Assembly (NCBI GenBank): GCA_903861125.1
Contig: CAIOTF010000042.1
Location: 1-64,000 of the forward strand
Source: an uncultured Ignavibacteriota bacterium
Lineage (GTDB): Bacteria; Bacteroidota; Ignavibacteria; UBA10030; UBA8401
Length of the DNA: 64,000 nt
Direction of reading: 5' to 3'
Part shown: in pieces, positions 36,332-45,696 of the stretch
Position numbering within the stretch: position 1 is the stretch's first letter
Layout of the letters: every line of letters begins with the position of its first letter
Translations under genes and position numbers: made by a program
Notes under the pieces: model-generated
Told to the model about the DNA's origin: nothing
Seen by the model: the letters and a program-made list of their open reading frames with translations, nothing else
Database searches by the model: none

Positions 36332-38719
36332 CTATGGTACGACAAATCCGCTGACCTCGTCCTTATAGACAGCAATCACTGATGACCGGTCCGGCATAAT
36401 GAACAGTCCGCTCTCTTTGTCCAATTTTGTCTGCCAGACAACTTTCCCGGATTCGATGTTCAAGAGCACAACCTTTCCATCAATGAAATAGAAAATATTG
36501 TTCTTCAGCACCATCGGACGATGATGTACGTACTTTTTGCTGAAATCCCATTCATGGTACCATACTTTTCTTCCGTTACTTGGATTGACACAGGCAATGC
36601 CATCCTCACCGAAAATGATCAAGCGATCCAGTGATTTACTGTAATTAACGTGAAGGACCTTTGAAAGAACCGTAGTAAGCGTTTCCTGAAGGGCAACGGT
36701 TTGCTTCAACTTGATCATTTCTTCATTCTTGAATTCATACGGGTCGCTGCTCAGCCAACGTTCACCGTTCCATGAAGCGGATTGGTTCATCAGTACATCA
36801 AAGTCCATCTTTCCGGTTCCGCTGTCGGAAAACTCAAATTTCCAGTTGAGCAATCCTTTCTTTACTGTTGAGATCGAGTATAAGAATTTTTCGTCTCCGT
36901 AGAATATTGCATTGCTGTCCGACATATAGTTTTTCGTCGAATAATTTTGGAATATACTTCCCGGGTCGTTATCGAATTCCTTTTTCCAGAGGATCCTCCC
37001 GTCCGCCGTATCGACAGCCAGCAGCATATATCCATCTTCCTCAAAAAGAGTTTTCTTTGTAAGTTTTTCCCTCTTTTGATCGTATGAAAATTCCTGTTTG
37101 AATCCGCCGGTGCGGAGATACAGAATGGAATCGATCATTGCCATGTCAAAAACATAGCTTTTTTTCAGATCCTGTTCGATATGCATCCATTTAAGCACGC
37201 CTGTGGTGGCATCCAATGCAACAAGATTTTTATTACCGGGAAGCAGCAGGATATTTCCGATCTTCATCGGAGCTGCCAGCGATGAAAGGCCCCCTTTCAA
37301 AGAGAGACCGTCTGCAATTTTTATATAGTTTTTTCCGACAACACTTCCGCTTATCCTATCCGCCACAACAACACCTTCTCCTCCGGCTCTCTTACTGTTC
37401 GGTTCGATCATTTCTGATGTTGTGTGAATCAGTATTGTGATGTTCGCATCATCAACGGAAACGGAATAGTTGAATCCGGCATTGTCGTATCCGAATGAAA
37501 CCTGAGTCGAATCCGTGACAGACGAAAGAGCGGGAAGGGGCAATTCGCGTTTCGGGAGAGATTCGTCCGCATGCGCAACGAATGTGCGATACATAATTTT
37601 ACCGGTCTGCAAATCGATTCCCATGAGATACAATTTCAGATCATCGCTCGGATCAAGATATGTGACAATGATGCCGTTCGTTTCATTCGCAACGAAACGA
37701 TGGATGAATCCGCTTGCATTCGGAAATTTCGGCGGGGTCTGCCAGAGAATCTTTCCATTCTCAAGATTCAAACCAACAAAGGCATTCTCCTGACTTATTA
37801 CCATTACCAAAGCAGAATCCGTTCGTCCGACAACAACATTTCTGACATCATCAATATCGATCTTCGTTTCTGCAACCGCGCCGGTCTTAAAATTAATGTG
37901 CAGCAGTTTATCCTCGCCGAATATTGCACAGCCGGCAGGAGTAGGAGCAAAGATATTATATTTCTCTGAAATACTGATCGGCCTCTGGGAAACAATTTTG
38001 GCCGAATCGATGTCGACAACAACAATATTTTTACTAAACATCAGTGCTGCATATTTCTGGTCCGCAGTGATATAATACCACGCTCTTTTTTGCTTGATTA
38101 GATCACTGTTCGGTTCGGATTTCGGCAGTGTCAGATTTCTTTTTCCGGTGGTCAGCGATATGAGTGTACATTCATCATTATCCGTAAACGCCAGATATTT
38201 TTGCGCCTTTTCAAGCATGATCGAGTTGACCGTTCCATCCTCAATCAATGACTGCTGATAAGCGACCGGCACTCTCCATAGTTCTTTTCCCGTAAGGAGA
38301 CTTACTGCAAGATCGGTATTTTTATAAGACAGAAGAAGCAATGTATCAATCGATACTACGCCGCTGAAACGATCCTGCCGTATTCCTTGGTATGATTTTT
38401 TCCATACCAAATTATTTTCAATAACGTTGTAGCACAGCAGCGTATCCTTTTTTGCGACCAGATAAAGCGAATCGTTCATCAAGCGGTGAATTGCATCTTC
38501 ATCGTATCCGTCGACGGCGACACTCCACATTTTTTTTCCGGTAGCATTTTCATACAGCCATGCATATTCATCCGACCAGAGAAAAATATATTTACCATTT
38601 TGAATGGGCCTGATCAACTTTGCATCATCCTTGAGTTCAGCTTTCCAGAGTAGTTTATTTGTCTGAGCTGAAAGGATCCCGGAAAAAAGAAATAATAGGG
38701 TGAAGATAAAACGGTTCAT
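36332..38719 (-). CDS. Secreted PQQ-like beta-propeller repeat protein
   Basis: The 795-residue protein has a signal peptide (MNRFIFTLLFLFSGILSA) and about seven repeats of the PQQ-like/BamB type, each with a G-x-x-x-W signature such as GKELWRV, GKILWQT, GVLKWMH, GRILWKK and GKVVWQT. Such propellers act as binding platforms. A cofactor dehydrogenase function is unlikely because the PQQ-enzyme active-site motifs are not seen. It lies 16 bases before the MltC-like gene and 125 bases after the M48 gene. Confidence 0.88.
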   Translation of the reverse strand: MNRFIFTLLFLFSGILSAQTNKLLWKAELKDDAKLIRPIQNGKYIFLWSDEYAWLYENATGKKMWSVAVDGYDEDAIHRLMNDSLYLVAKKDTLLCYNVIENNLVWKKSYQGIRQDRFSGVVSIDTLLLLSYKNTDLAVSLLTGKELWRVPVAYQQSLIEDGTVNSIMLEKAQKYLAFTDNDECTLISLTTGKRNLTLPKSEPNSDLIKQKRAWYYITADQKYAALMFSKNIVVVDIDSAKIVSQRPISISEKYNIFAPTPAGCAIFGEDKLLHINFKTGAVAETKIDIDDVRNVVVGRTDSALVMVISQENAFVGLNLENGKILWQTPPKFPNASGFIHRFVANETNGIIVTYLDPSDDLKLYLMGIDLQTGKIMYRTFVAHADESLPKRELPLPALSSVTDSTQVSFGYDNAGFNYSVSVDDANITILIHTTSEMIEPNSKRAGGEGVVVADRISGSVVGKNYIKIADGLSLKGGLSSLAAPMKIGNILLLPGNKNLVALDATTGVLKWMHIEQDLKKSYVFDMAMIDSILYLRTGGFKQEFSYDQKREKLTKKTLFEEDGYMLLAVDTADGRILWKKEFDNDPGSIFQNYSTKNYMSDSNAIFYGDEKFLYSISTVKKGLLNWKFEFSDSGTGKMDFDVLMNQSASWNGERWLSSDPYEFKNEEMIKLKQTVALQETLTTVLSKVLHVNYSKSLDRLIIFGEDGIACVNPSNGRKVWYHEWDFSKKYVHHRPMVLKNNIFYFIDGKVVLLNIESGKVVWQTKLDKESGLFIMPDRSSVIAVYKDEVSGFVVP

Positions 38720-38844
38720 GCGTACCTCGTTATTGGACTGGATTATTCATTATGAATTCTGGGATCATGCAAAAACACCGGCGAACGATATCCCCGTATC
38801 AAGCGCCGTATTGTAATAAGATTGCGCAACACAGTTTTCACTTC

Positions 38845-40056
38845 TTAACGAATGCCGGAAGAGTATTTCGTAAATCTTTCGGCAAATTGTCTGTCGCTCC
38901 GTGCGCGGTAGCCTTCATCGCGCATTATATTTTGTACGTTCAGCAAACGTTCCTTCATATCATCCTTTTTCATGTAATTATCGTCAAAAATATCGAGGGA
39001 TGCTGATGAAGGTTCATAGATTCTTTGCAGCACTGATACCAACGCAGTCGGGTCATATCCTGCTCGCTTCAAATAGATCATGGCGATTCGGTCTGCATCA
39101 GTTTCATAGGAAAGCAGTCTCGGAGAGATCAAATTATGATAGACATTGTCTGCATATTCCTCCAGTTCCTTCTCTTCCTCTCCCATTGGTCCGGTCTCAT
39201 CCTCAAGTTCGGCAAAAGCTCTTTCTGATTTTATCTTTGCTTCACTCTTTTTCAGTTCTTTCACACCGTGACGCTGAACGACATGGACCATCTCGTGTGC
39301 AAGCACCGACGCAAGTTCCGCTTCGTTCGTGCAAGCCTGGAACATTCCTTTCGTAATGAAGATATATCCGCCGGGGACTGAATATGCCGCAGCATGAGAA
39401 TCGTTCAGAATATAGTAACGAAAACCGAGGTCGTATGCCTTTGTATATTTTGAGAGGTAATTTCCGATCATGTTAAGATAGAGCGTTGCCAACCTGTCGT
39501 TCACGATCCCTTTTTGCGCTGCAATCTTTTGAGCGATACCGAGTCCGATCCCTTCTTCATGGAACCTAATATCGAACGGACGTTCGATGTTCATATAACC
39601 GCGGAACGGTTCAATGGTGAAGCTGTGCTCAAACTGTTCCATATCCTCAACAGTGACGATGGGAGCCGAATATTTACTGATCTCTTCGCCGGTTCCGCCG
39701 CTCCCTTCAACATATTTTTTTCCAAAGCCTTTCACAGCGGCGGCAAGTTCCGCACGCGAGGCGCGGCTGGAAGCCTTCCCTTTAACGATGTTCTCATCGC
39801 GGGAGTTTACACCGCTTTTTTTTACAAAACTATTTTCGGAAAGCCAGCCAAGATCACTCTGTTCTGTCTTCACTTTAAGCCAGCTTCCCTTTTGTTCATA
39901 CTTTGTCACTACAGCCGCTGCTGGCAACGCCGCAACGATCTGATAATACGATCCCGGTCCTTCTCGAAGATAATTTGTCGGCTGCGTGGTCCGCATTGTT
40001 TGCGCATTGCCCCATTGCATGCCGAGAAGGATGACAAAAGAAAAAAATGTTTTCAT
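38845..40056 (-). CDS. Secreted SH3-M48 metalloprotease
   Basis: The 403-residue protein starts at 40056, where GGAG stands five bases upstream. It has a signal peptide (MKTFFSFVILLGMQWGNA), an SH3-type domain (about 22-85, NYLREGPGSYYQIVAALP), and an M48 protease domain with HEMVHVVQRHG as the zinc motif and a downstream YETDADRIAMIYLKRAGYD supplying the third ligand. M48 proteases act in outer-membrane quality control. The SH3 domain may bind peptidoglycan or peptides. Confidence 0.93.
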   Translation of the reverse strand: MKTFFSFVILLGMQWGNAQTMRTTQPTNYLREGPGSYYQIVAALPAAAVVTKYEQKGSWLKVKTEQSDLGWLSENSFVKKSGVNSRDENIVKGKASSRASRAELAAAVKGFGKKYVEGSGGTGEEISKYSAPIVTVEDMEQFEHSFTIEPFRGYMNIERPFDIRFHEEGIGLGIAQKIAAQKGIVNDRLATLYLNMIGNYLSKYTKAYDLGFRYYILNDSHAAAYSVPGGYIFITKGMFQACTNEAELASVLAHEMVHVVQRHGVKELKKSEAKIKSERAFAELEDETGPMGEEEKELEEYADNVYHNLISPRLLSYETDADRIAMIYLKRAGYDPTALVSVLQRIYEPSSASLDIFDDNYMKKDDMKERLLNVQNIMRDEGYRARSDRQFAERFTKYSSGIR

Positions 40057-40141
40057 GGCCGCTCCGTTTATTATTGTCACGTATTATTTTTGCATTCCGA
40101 CCAATACGTTGCCGTTAAAATTACTGTTCACTGATGTCCGG

Positions 40142-42286
40142 TTATTTGGATGTCATGTCGTAAACGCCGTTCCAATCCTTGCCGGGAGGATTCTTTTTGC
40201 ACTTTTCACACCGTTCAATATACATAATAGATGCTGCATCATCCGTTTGCAGATTAAGGACGGTCTTAAACATGGAAATAGCATCGTTCCAGTGCTGATC
40301 CCTGTATAATTTCAATCCTGCTTCAAACGTTTGAACCATCTTCAGCCGCTGCTCGGTGATCTCATTTTTTAGACAGACCACTTCAAAGATCTTGATCGGA
40401 AGATTCTTCCCTTTCACCCTCATGATATCCATTTCGCGCAATAGAAACTGATCCGTCACCTGTTCGGTCGCCGTTGTTTCGCTGATCATCAGCGAAGTAC
40501 CGTAGTATTTGTTCACCCCTTCAAGGCGCGACGCCAGATTCACCGTATCGCCGATAACGGTGTATTCTTTTTTTGAACGGCCGCCGATATATCCTACAAC
40601 CATATTCCCGGAATTGATGCCGATGCGGGTGGAAAAGACCGGTTCCCCTTTTTCTTTCGCTGTTGCAGTCATCTCCCGGACAACGCGCGAAAATTCGTAC
40701 GCAGCTCGGACAGCCAGCAGCCGGTGGTTCGGATTCTTCAACGGAATGCCGAATTGCACCATCACGGCATCGCCGATAAACTTGTCGATCGTTCCGTCGT
40801 ACTTAAAGAAGATGTCGTTCGCTGTAGAAAAATAATTATTCAAAAATTCAACAAGCTCTTTCGGTTTTTTTGATTCCGAAATCGTGGTAAATCCTTCGAT
40901 ATCGGAGAACATGATTGATGCATCCACCTCTTCGCCGGCAAGTTCCACTTTTTCCGGATCGGCGCTCAATTGTTTTACCACATGAGGATTCACGAATTGC
41001 CCGAAGATTTTTTGTATCTGCCGTTTGTTTCTTCCTTCCGTTGCGAAATTCCAACCGATGGAAATGACGTACGTTAGGATCATGGAAGAAATAGGAAAGA
41101 CGATCTTCATCCAAAGTAGTTTATGAAGGAATACCTGGGTTGTGACGACAAAACACAGTATCGCTATGACAATCAAACCGGCAGAACTGACCACGATATT
41201 ATCATTATAGTTGGAGAGTAAAGCGATCACCACAGTCAAGAAAAGACTGACGATGACAATCCATAAAAATGGGATTTCACTGATAAAATCGTTGTTCAGA
41301 TAATTGCTCATTGCCGTTGCATGGATCTCCACGCCGGGATACGGTTCAAGATACGTGAACGGAGTATTTTTCAGATCGAACAAACTCGGCGCATTGGAAC
41401 CGATAAAAACTATCTTATCCTTGAATGTGGAGAGCGGAATGTCAGGCGTCAATCCATCTTTGTCTTTGTACGCTGAGACAATCAGCGCATGGATTGAATA
41501 GTATTTAAACACGCCGTCCGGTCCCCCTTTACCGTACCAATAGATTACATACGGTGAGGTCACGATTTGCTCGATCGGTTTGGTGCTGCCGAAAAGATCC
41601 TTATACACATTATAGGAAAGTGCGTATAGATTTTTTCCCTGATATGAATACTGAAGCGCGATCCTTCTGCAAACGCCATCTTCATCGGGGACAAAATTTA
41701 CCACACCAATGCTTTTTGCCGCTTCCTGGTATTGTATGAGCGGCGAATAGGATTTATCAAAATCAAATTTCTGTGTTTCCGCAATCGATGAAGAAGTGGA
41801 AGGGAATTTCACCAGCGGATCTCCCGGCTGATCCTCTTTCCCCTGTTTTGAAAGGATCGCGGCAAGATAAACGCTGCCGGCATTCTTCATTGCTGCAGCG
41901 AAAAGACTGTCATTAAAGGCACCGACTGAATTAGCCCTATCTTCATCCGGTTCGGTGAATTGAAAATCATAAACAACCGCCTTCGCACCTGCCTTGGAAA
42001 GATATTCCGTTGCCATTGCATAAAAATCACGCGGCCAGGGCCAGCTTATTTTCGCCGTCCGCTTGAAATACTGCAGACTGTTCTGATCGATAGTGATAAT
42101 AACAATGTTCGTGTCGGGTGTGCGTGAATTCTGTGCGATGCGGAATTGAATATCGAGAGCGTTCATTTCCACGACTTTGCCAATATCTGACACTGATATA
42201 AAATATGCCGCTATCAATCCAACGATAGCGGATACGACGGTGCGAAACTGTTTTGAGAAAAGAAGCTTTTTAAACGATGGGGTCAT
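40142..42286 (-). CDS. CHASE2-domain class III nucleotide cyclase
   Basis: The 714-residue protein has a membrane helix near 15-32, a large periplasmic CHASE2 sensor domain (about 35-325), three helices (about 335-425) and a cytoplasmic class III cyclase domain (about 445-650). Metal-binding Asp residues lie in MFSDIEGFTT and KFIGDAVMVQF; VNLASRLE carries the Asn and Arg for catalysis. K in IDKFIGD and T in EYTVIGD fit an adenylate cyclase of class IIIb. CXXC in ERCEKCKK is near the C-terminus. It is the first gene of the envelope cluster. Confidence 0.93.
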   Translation of the reverse strand: MTPSFKKLLFSKQFRTVVSAIVGLIAAYFISVSDIGKVVEMNALDIQFRIAQNSRTPDTNIVIITIDQNSLQYFKRTAKISWPWPRDFYAMATEYLSKAGAKAVVYDFQFTEPDEDRANSVGAFNDSLFAAAMKNAGSVYLAAILSKQGKEDQPGDPLVKFPSTSSSIAETQKFDFDKSYSPLIQYQEAAKSIGVVNFVPDEDGVCRRIALQYSYQGKNLYALSYNVYKDLFGSTKPIEQIVTSPYVIYWYGKGGPDGVFKYYSIHALIVSAYKDKDGLTPDIPLSTFKDKIVFIGSNAPSLFDLKNTPFTYLEPYPGVEIHATAMSNYLNNDFISEIPFLWIVIVSLFLTVVIALLSNYNDNIVVSSAGLIVIAILCFVVTTQVFLHKLLWMKIVFPISSMILTYVISIGWNFATEGRNKRQIQKIFGQFVNPHVVKQLSADPEKVELAGEEVDASIMFSDIEGFTTISESKKPKELVEFLNNYFSTANDIFFKYDGTIDKFIGDAVMVQFGIPLKNPNHRLLAVRAAYEFSRVVREMTATAKEKGEPVFSTRIGINSGNMVVGYIGGRSKKEYTVIGDTVNLASRLEGVNKYYGTSLMISETTATEQVTDQFLLREMDIMRVKGKNLPIKIFEVVCLKNEITEQRLKMVQTFEAGLKLYRDQHWNDAISMFKTVLNLQTDDAASIMYIERCEKCKKNPPGKDWNGVYDMTSK

Positions 42287-42423
42287 GCGTAAAAATTATT
42301 AAGAACCAGATTTTACAACACAAAAGAGCATGATCGTGATAATATCTTGTATGAAAGAATGAATTTTTAGCCTGAAATTCAATGATAAAAAAGGGTTTTT
42401 CACATAAGGTTGACGGGGGTCAT

Positions 42424-42957
42424 TTATATTGAGATTTTCAGCAGGATAGTCAACTTCTTGTAGTCGATCTTTCCTTTGTTCTCCTTCAGATGCTGCAATA
42501 TCACGATTGACCGGAATATCTTTTTATCGGAATCCTTCACATTATTTACAATATACAAGAGTGTACGCTGCTTACCGGGTGTGAGTGCATGAAAGATTTT
42601 TTTCCCTTCCACATCCTGACGAAACACTTCCTTTAATTCTTCCGGAATTGGCAATCCGTATTCGCTTGTATCCTTCTTCAGCAGGATTTTCACATCGGCA
42701 CCAAAAGTCACACCGAGCGAATCACGGATCGTTTTATTAACCGAAATAACAGACTTCCCTTTTTTGTAATGAAGGATCGCACATTGGAATGTCTCTTTTC
42801 CATTGATCGTGCAAACGACCCTTTTTACTTTCCCCTCCGTCAATTCCTCCGCAACTTTTTCCGGTATGGGAAAATGGCAGCCCCATAATTTATTGTCGGA
42901 CCGTTCCAGAGTTGATGTAAATTCGAACGATATTTTTTTTCTTTGTATATCTGTCAT
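42424..42957 (-). CDS. DUF1905 and YdeI/OmpD-associated protein
   Basis: The 177-residue soluble protein has an N-terminal DUF1905 domain (about 5-90, with VKRVVCTINGKETFQCAI) and a C-terminal YdeI/OmpD-associated domain (LPIPEELKEVF, HALTPGKQRTLLYIV). The second domain is linked to bacteriocin resistance and outer-membrane biogenesis, but the biochemistry is unknown. It stands alone, between the cyclase and a divergent PDZ gene. Confidence 0.88.
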   Translation of the reverse strand: MTDIQRKKISFEFTSTLERSDNKLWGCHFPIPEKVAEELTEGKVKRVVCTINGKETFQCAILHYKKGKSVISVNKTIRDSLGVTFGADVKILLKKDTSEYGLPIPEELKEVFRQDVEGKKIFHALTPGKQRTLLYIVNNVKDSDKKIFRSIVILQHLKENKGKIDYKKLTILLKISI

Positions 42958-43122
42958 AATAAGGTTTCAAGGTATGCACTCAACGTATGAATAAAACGGA
43001 TGTTTTGCTACAATCATCAATAGAATTTTGGGTGCTGCATGATCGGGGAACATTCGTGAAAACGTATTCGTCTAACTTCCAAAACAAAGACCCCGAATAT
43101 TCACATTTACTCAGGAGGCAGT

Positions 43123-44037
43123 ATGAGATCACGATTAATAGTTTTGGGAATTCTTTTTGCAGGCATGCTTGTGTTCGCGGCAGAACAAGATGGTAAAGAA
43201 ACACGAATGAAAATGAATAAACAGGGATGGCTTGGCGTCGGCATTCAGGATGTTACTCCGGCATTTGCCCGTGAACATGAATTGAAGATAAAAGAAGGTG
43301 CCTACATCAACGAAATAGTCGATGACAGTCCGGCCGACTCGGCAGGATTGACAGAAGGCGATGTTATTGTTGAATTTAACGGCAAGAAAATTGAAGCTGC
43401 AGAGGATCTGACAAAAGCCGTACGGGAAACTGCGCCAGGCACAAAGGCTGCCGTTAAGATCAACCGCGGCGGCGAGAGTAAAATAATTACAGTGAACACC
43501 GGAAAAAATAAACTGCGAATGCCGTTCGGCATGGAAATACCACAGGCGCCCAGAGTCATCATGAAAATGCTCGGAGGGGATATTGAAGGGATGGAACTTA
43601 TGGAACTGAATAAGCAACTTGCAGAATATTTTGAAGCACCGGGCGGGAAAGGGGTTTTGGTAAAAGGAGTTGAAAAAGAGGCGAATGCAGCCAAAGCCGG
43701 AATCAAAGCCGGTGATGTGATCACCAAAGTCGGTAATGAAACGGTTAAGGACATTGAGGATATCCGCGATGCTGTTTCAGATATTAAAGAAGGGGACAAG
43801 GTTAATGTCGAACTGCTGCGAAAAGGAAAAAAGACAACCGTATCTTTGGAAATTTCCGAAGAATCCGAAAATGAAGAGCATTTTTGGCAGGGACATTTCC
43901 CGGAAAATTTTAATTTCAACTGTGAACCGCAGATGGACCGGTTACACAAAGAATTGCAGCTGCAGTTGAAAGAGCTGCCGCATATGCAAAAAGAAGTGGA
44001 ACGGATTGAGTTAAAACTAAAAGCAAAAGAGATGTAA
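43123..44037 (+). CDS. Secreted double-PDZ protein without a protease domain
   Basis: The 304-residue protein starts at 43123 with a strong AGGAGG five bases upstream. A signal peptide (about 1-20) leads to two PDZ domains: about 28-120 (GWLGVGIQDVTP, ADSAGLTEGDVIVEFNG) and about 135-240 (LAEYFEAPGGKGVLV, AAKAGIKAGDVITKVG). A C-terminal charged helix (about 265-304) may form a coiled coil. These are HtrA-like PDZ domains, but no trypsin-like catalytic domain or triad is present. It may be a scaffold or chaperone in the periplasm. Confidence 0.9.
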   Translation: MRSRLIVLGILFAGMLVFAAEQDGKETRMKMNKQGWLGVGIQDVTPAFAREHELKIKEGAYINEIVDDSPADSAGLTEGDVIVEFNGKKIEAAEDLTKAVRETAPGTKAAVKINRGGESKIITVNTGKNKLRMPFGMEIPQAPRVIMKMLGGDIEGMELMELNKQLAEYFEAPGGKGVLVKGVEKEANAAKAGIKAGDVITKVGNETVKDIEDIRDAVSDIKEGDKVNVELLRKGKKTTVSLEISEESENEEHFWQGHFPENFNFNCEPQMDRLHKELQLQLKELPHMQKEVERIELKLKAKEM

Positions 44038-44064
44038 GCGGTGATTGTTTGTTGAAGTTTGTAG

Positions 44065-44091
44065 AACGGCGGCCTGTGCCGCCGTTTTTTT
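44065..44091 (+). terminator. Terminator after the PDZ gene
   Basis: AACGGCGGC (44065-44073) pairs with GCCGCCGTT (44078-44086) across a CTGT loop and is followed by five T's. It ends the PDZ transcript. The adjacent minus-strand gene ends at 44096, so it may serve both directions. Confidence 0.88.
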
Positions 44092-44095
44092 CTGA

Positions 44096-44962
44096 TCAGT
44101 TCAAAATAAAATCTTTCACGGTCGAACAATACAACGCTTCCCCCATCTTTGCCGGGATCTGCGAATGATCTGCGCCGGGGACTGCAATAAACGTTTTGGG
44201 ATCGTTTGCATTCCGGAACAGGACCTTGCCGTTCTTCTCCATGTCGATAAACTTGTCATCGACACCGTGAATGATTAATACAGGTGCTGTAATATTTTTG
44301 ATCCGTTCAGCATTGTTGTATTCGCCTTTCATGAAATAGGTGCTCGGAAAATCAAGCAGCGTTCCGCTTTGCGTTAAGGCAGAGGCCGATGCGAATGCCG
44401 CTTCGAGAATGAAACGTTTCGGGGTGAAGACCGATGAAGCCAGATATGTCGCCGCCGCACCGCCGAGTGAGAAACCATACACGGTGATCTGACCATTTCC
44501 GTATCCCTGCGACGTTCGCAGATACTCATACGCTGCTGTCGCATCAGAATAGACCGCCTCTTCCGATGGTTCTCCTTCACTCATGCCATACCCCTGATAA
44601 TCATAAATGAAGACGCTGAATCCCATTTTATAGAACAGCTCCACCCTGTCCCAATAGAACTGCAGATGATCACGGTTGCCATGATTATAGAGAATGACAT
44701 TTTTCTCGCTAACATTCGGCGACTTCACGAAATATCCGTATATCTTTTTCCCTTGAGAAGTCAACACAACCTGCGTCCTAAGTGATTCGGGGATGACCGC
44801 AATGGAAAGATGATACGATGTCAAAGATTTATTATTAAACAACGAACTGTCGAGGTCGAAACAGCCGGAGAGGAACATGATCGGCAACAACAGCATCACA
44901 TAATTTCCAATACCGCCTGCGGCAGTTCGGAATGGCGTACGATATTTTTTTTCTCTGTTCAT
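44096..44962 (-). CDS. Lipoprotein alpha/beta hydrolase
   Basis: The 288-residue protein has an N-terminal hydrophobic leader with a lipobox-like FLSGC around residues 30-34, then an alpha/beta hydrolase fold. The nucleophile is in YGFSLGGAAA, the acid in IHGVDDKFID and the histidine in PGADHSQ. The oxyanion region YNHGNRDH and YDYQGYGMSEG precede them. It resembles serine esterase or peptidase-like YfhR/BEM46 relatives. The substrate cannot be deduced. The ATG overlaps the stop of the preceding gene (ATGA). Confidence 0.9.
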   Translation of the reverse strand: MNREKKYRTPFRTAAGGIGNYVMLLLPIMFLSGCFDLDSSLFNNKSLTSYHLSIAVIPESLRTQVVLTSQGKKIYGYFVKSPNVSEKNVILYNHGNRDHLQFYWDRVELFYKMGFSVFIYDYQGYGMSEGEPSEEAVYSDATAAYEYLRTSQGYGNGQITVYGFSLGGAAATYLASSVFTPKRFILEAAFASASALTQSGTLLDFPSTYFMKGEYNNAERIKNITAPVLIIHGVDDKFIDMEKNGKVLFRNANDPKTFIAVPGADHSQIPAKMGEALYCSTVKDFILN

Positions 44963-45606
44963 TTCAAGCTGAATTGTAATCCAAAAAATATTCCAATATT
45001 TCCCCGACCTGTTACCGAGGCGGCACCTTCAAATATTCCGTGGCGTGTATCGCAATTCATCGCCAGCCATTTCGATTCTAACTGCATCACCGCCGATTCA
45101 CCGACCGGAAAACTATATCCGACGAATGATGAAACGAACAGATCCGATGTCTTCATTTGGTAGAGATTGTCAGCGCCAAAATAGAATAACGATCGTTCAC
45201 TCACTTCATAACTTGCGGTCAATGTGCCCATTGGGAAAAGACGGATGGAATTGCCGCGAAAAGCATCCCAGAAAAAATATGCTCTGCCGTTCAGTGTAAT
45301 CTCCGGACGGATTCCCTGTTCCGGCAGTAACCGAGAACAGAAACCGGCATCAAGTCCGACATCTTTGAACAATAATGCCGTGATATGAGCATTTCCATAC
45401 AACGTAAGATTCGGTTTTACGCCATACAAAGCACCGGCATTCAGATATGGAACCGGAATTGCAACAGATGCGAAAGGAATGATCGGCCCGCCGAATGACG
45501 CAACGATCTCGGTTGTTCCTTCTTCAATCGGACGCACCGGTTGAGTGATGCCGCAGCCGGACAAGAAATAAATTGAAATAACAAAAATTATAAACCTTGA
45601 TTTCAT
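44959..45606 (-). CDS. Outer-membrane-type lipoprotein of unknown function
   Basis: The 215-residue protein starts at 45606 (MKSRFIIFVISIYFLSGCG) with a lipobox LSGC. The mature part has alternating hydrophobic strands with Tyr/Phe/Gly, compatible with a small beta-barrel, such as YGVKPNLTLYGNAHITALL and GNIGIFFGLQFSLK at the C-terminus. A longer frame to 45630 is open but lacks a better signal. It is coupled by ATGA to the hydrolase gene. The family was not recognised. Confidence 0.7.
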   Translation of the reverse strand: MKSRFIIFVISIYFLSGCGITQPVRPIEEGTTEIVASFGGPIIPFASVAIPVPYLNAGALYGVKPNLTLYGNAHITALLFKDVGLDAGFCSRLLPEQGIRPEITLNGRAYFFWDAFRGNSIRLFPMGTLTASYEVSERSLFYFGADNLYQMKTSDLFVSSFVGYSFPVGESAVMQLESKWLAMNCDTRHGIFEGAASVTGRGNIGIFFGLQFSLK

Positions 45607-45696
45607 AAATGCCGATCTGCAGTCACTCATCGTCTCCGTTCCCTGTAATAGTCCCGAAGCGATTTATTAAAAAGGTTGCATTCCCTTATGATGCGT

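Noticed and set aside
36332-38719. Propeller as a PQQ-dependent dehydrogenase
   Set aside because: Only the G-x-x-x-W repeat pattern is present and no cofactor or calcium site is seen, so a binding role is more likely.
43302-44129. Long open frame on the minus strand over the PDZ gene
   Set aside because: It lies in antisense to a clear PDZ protein with a strong ribosome site and terminator; the Ser/Phe-rich translation has no domain.
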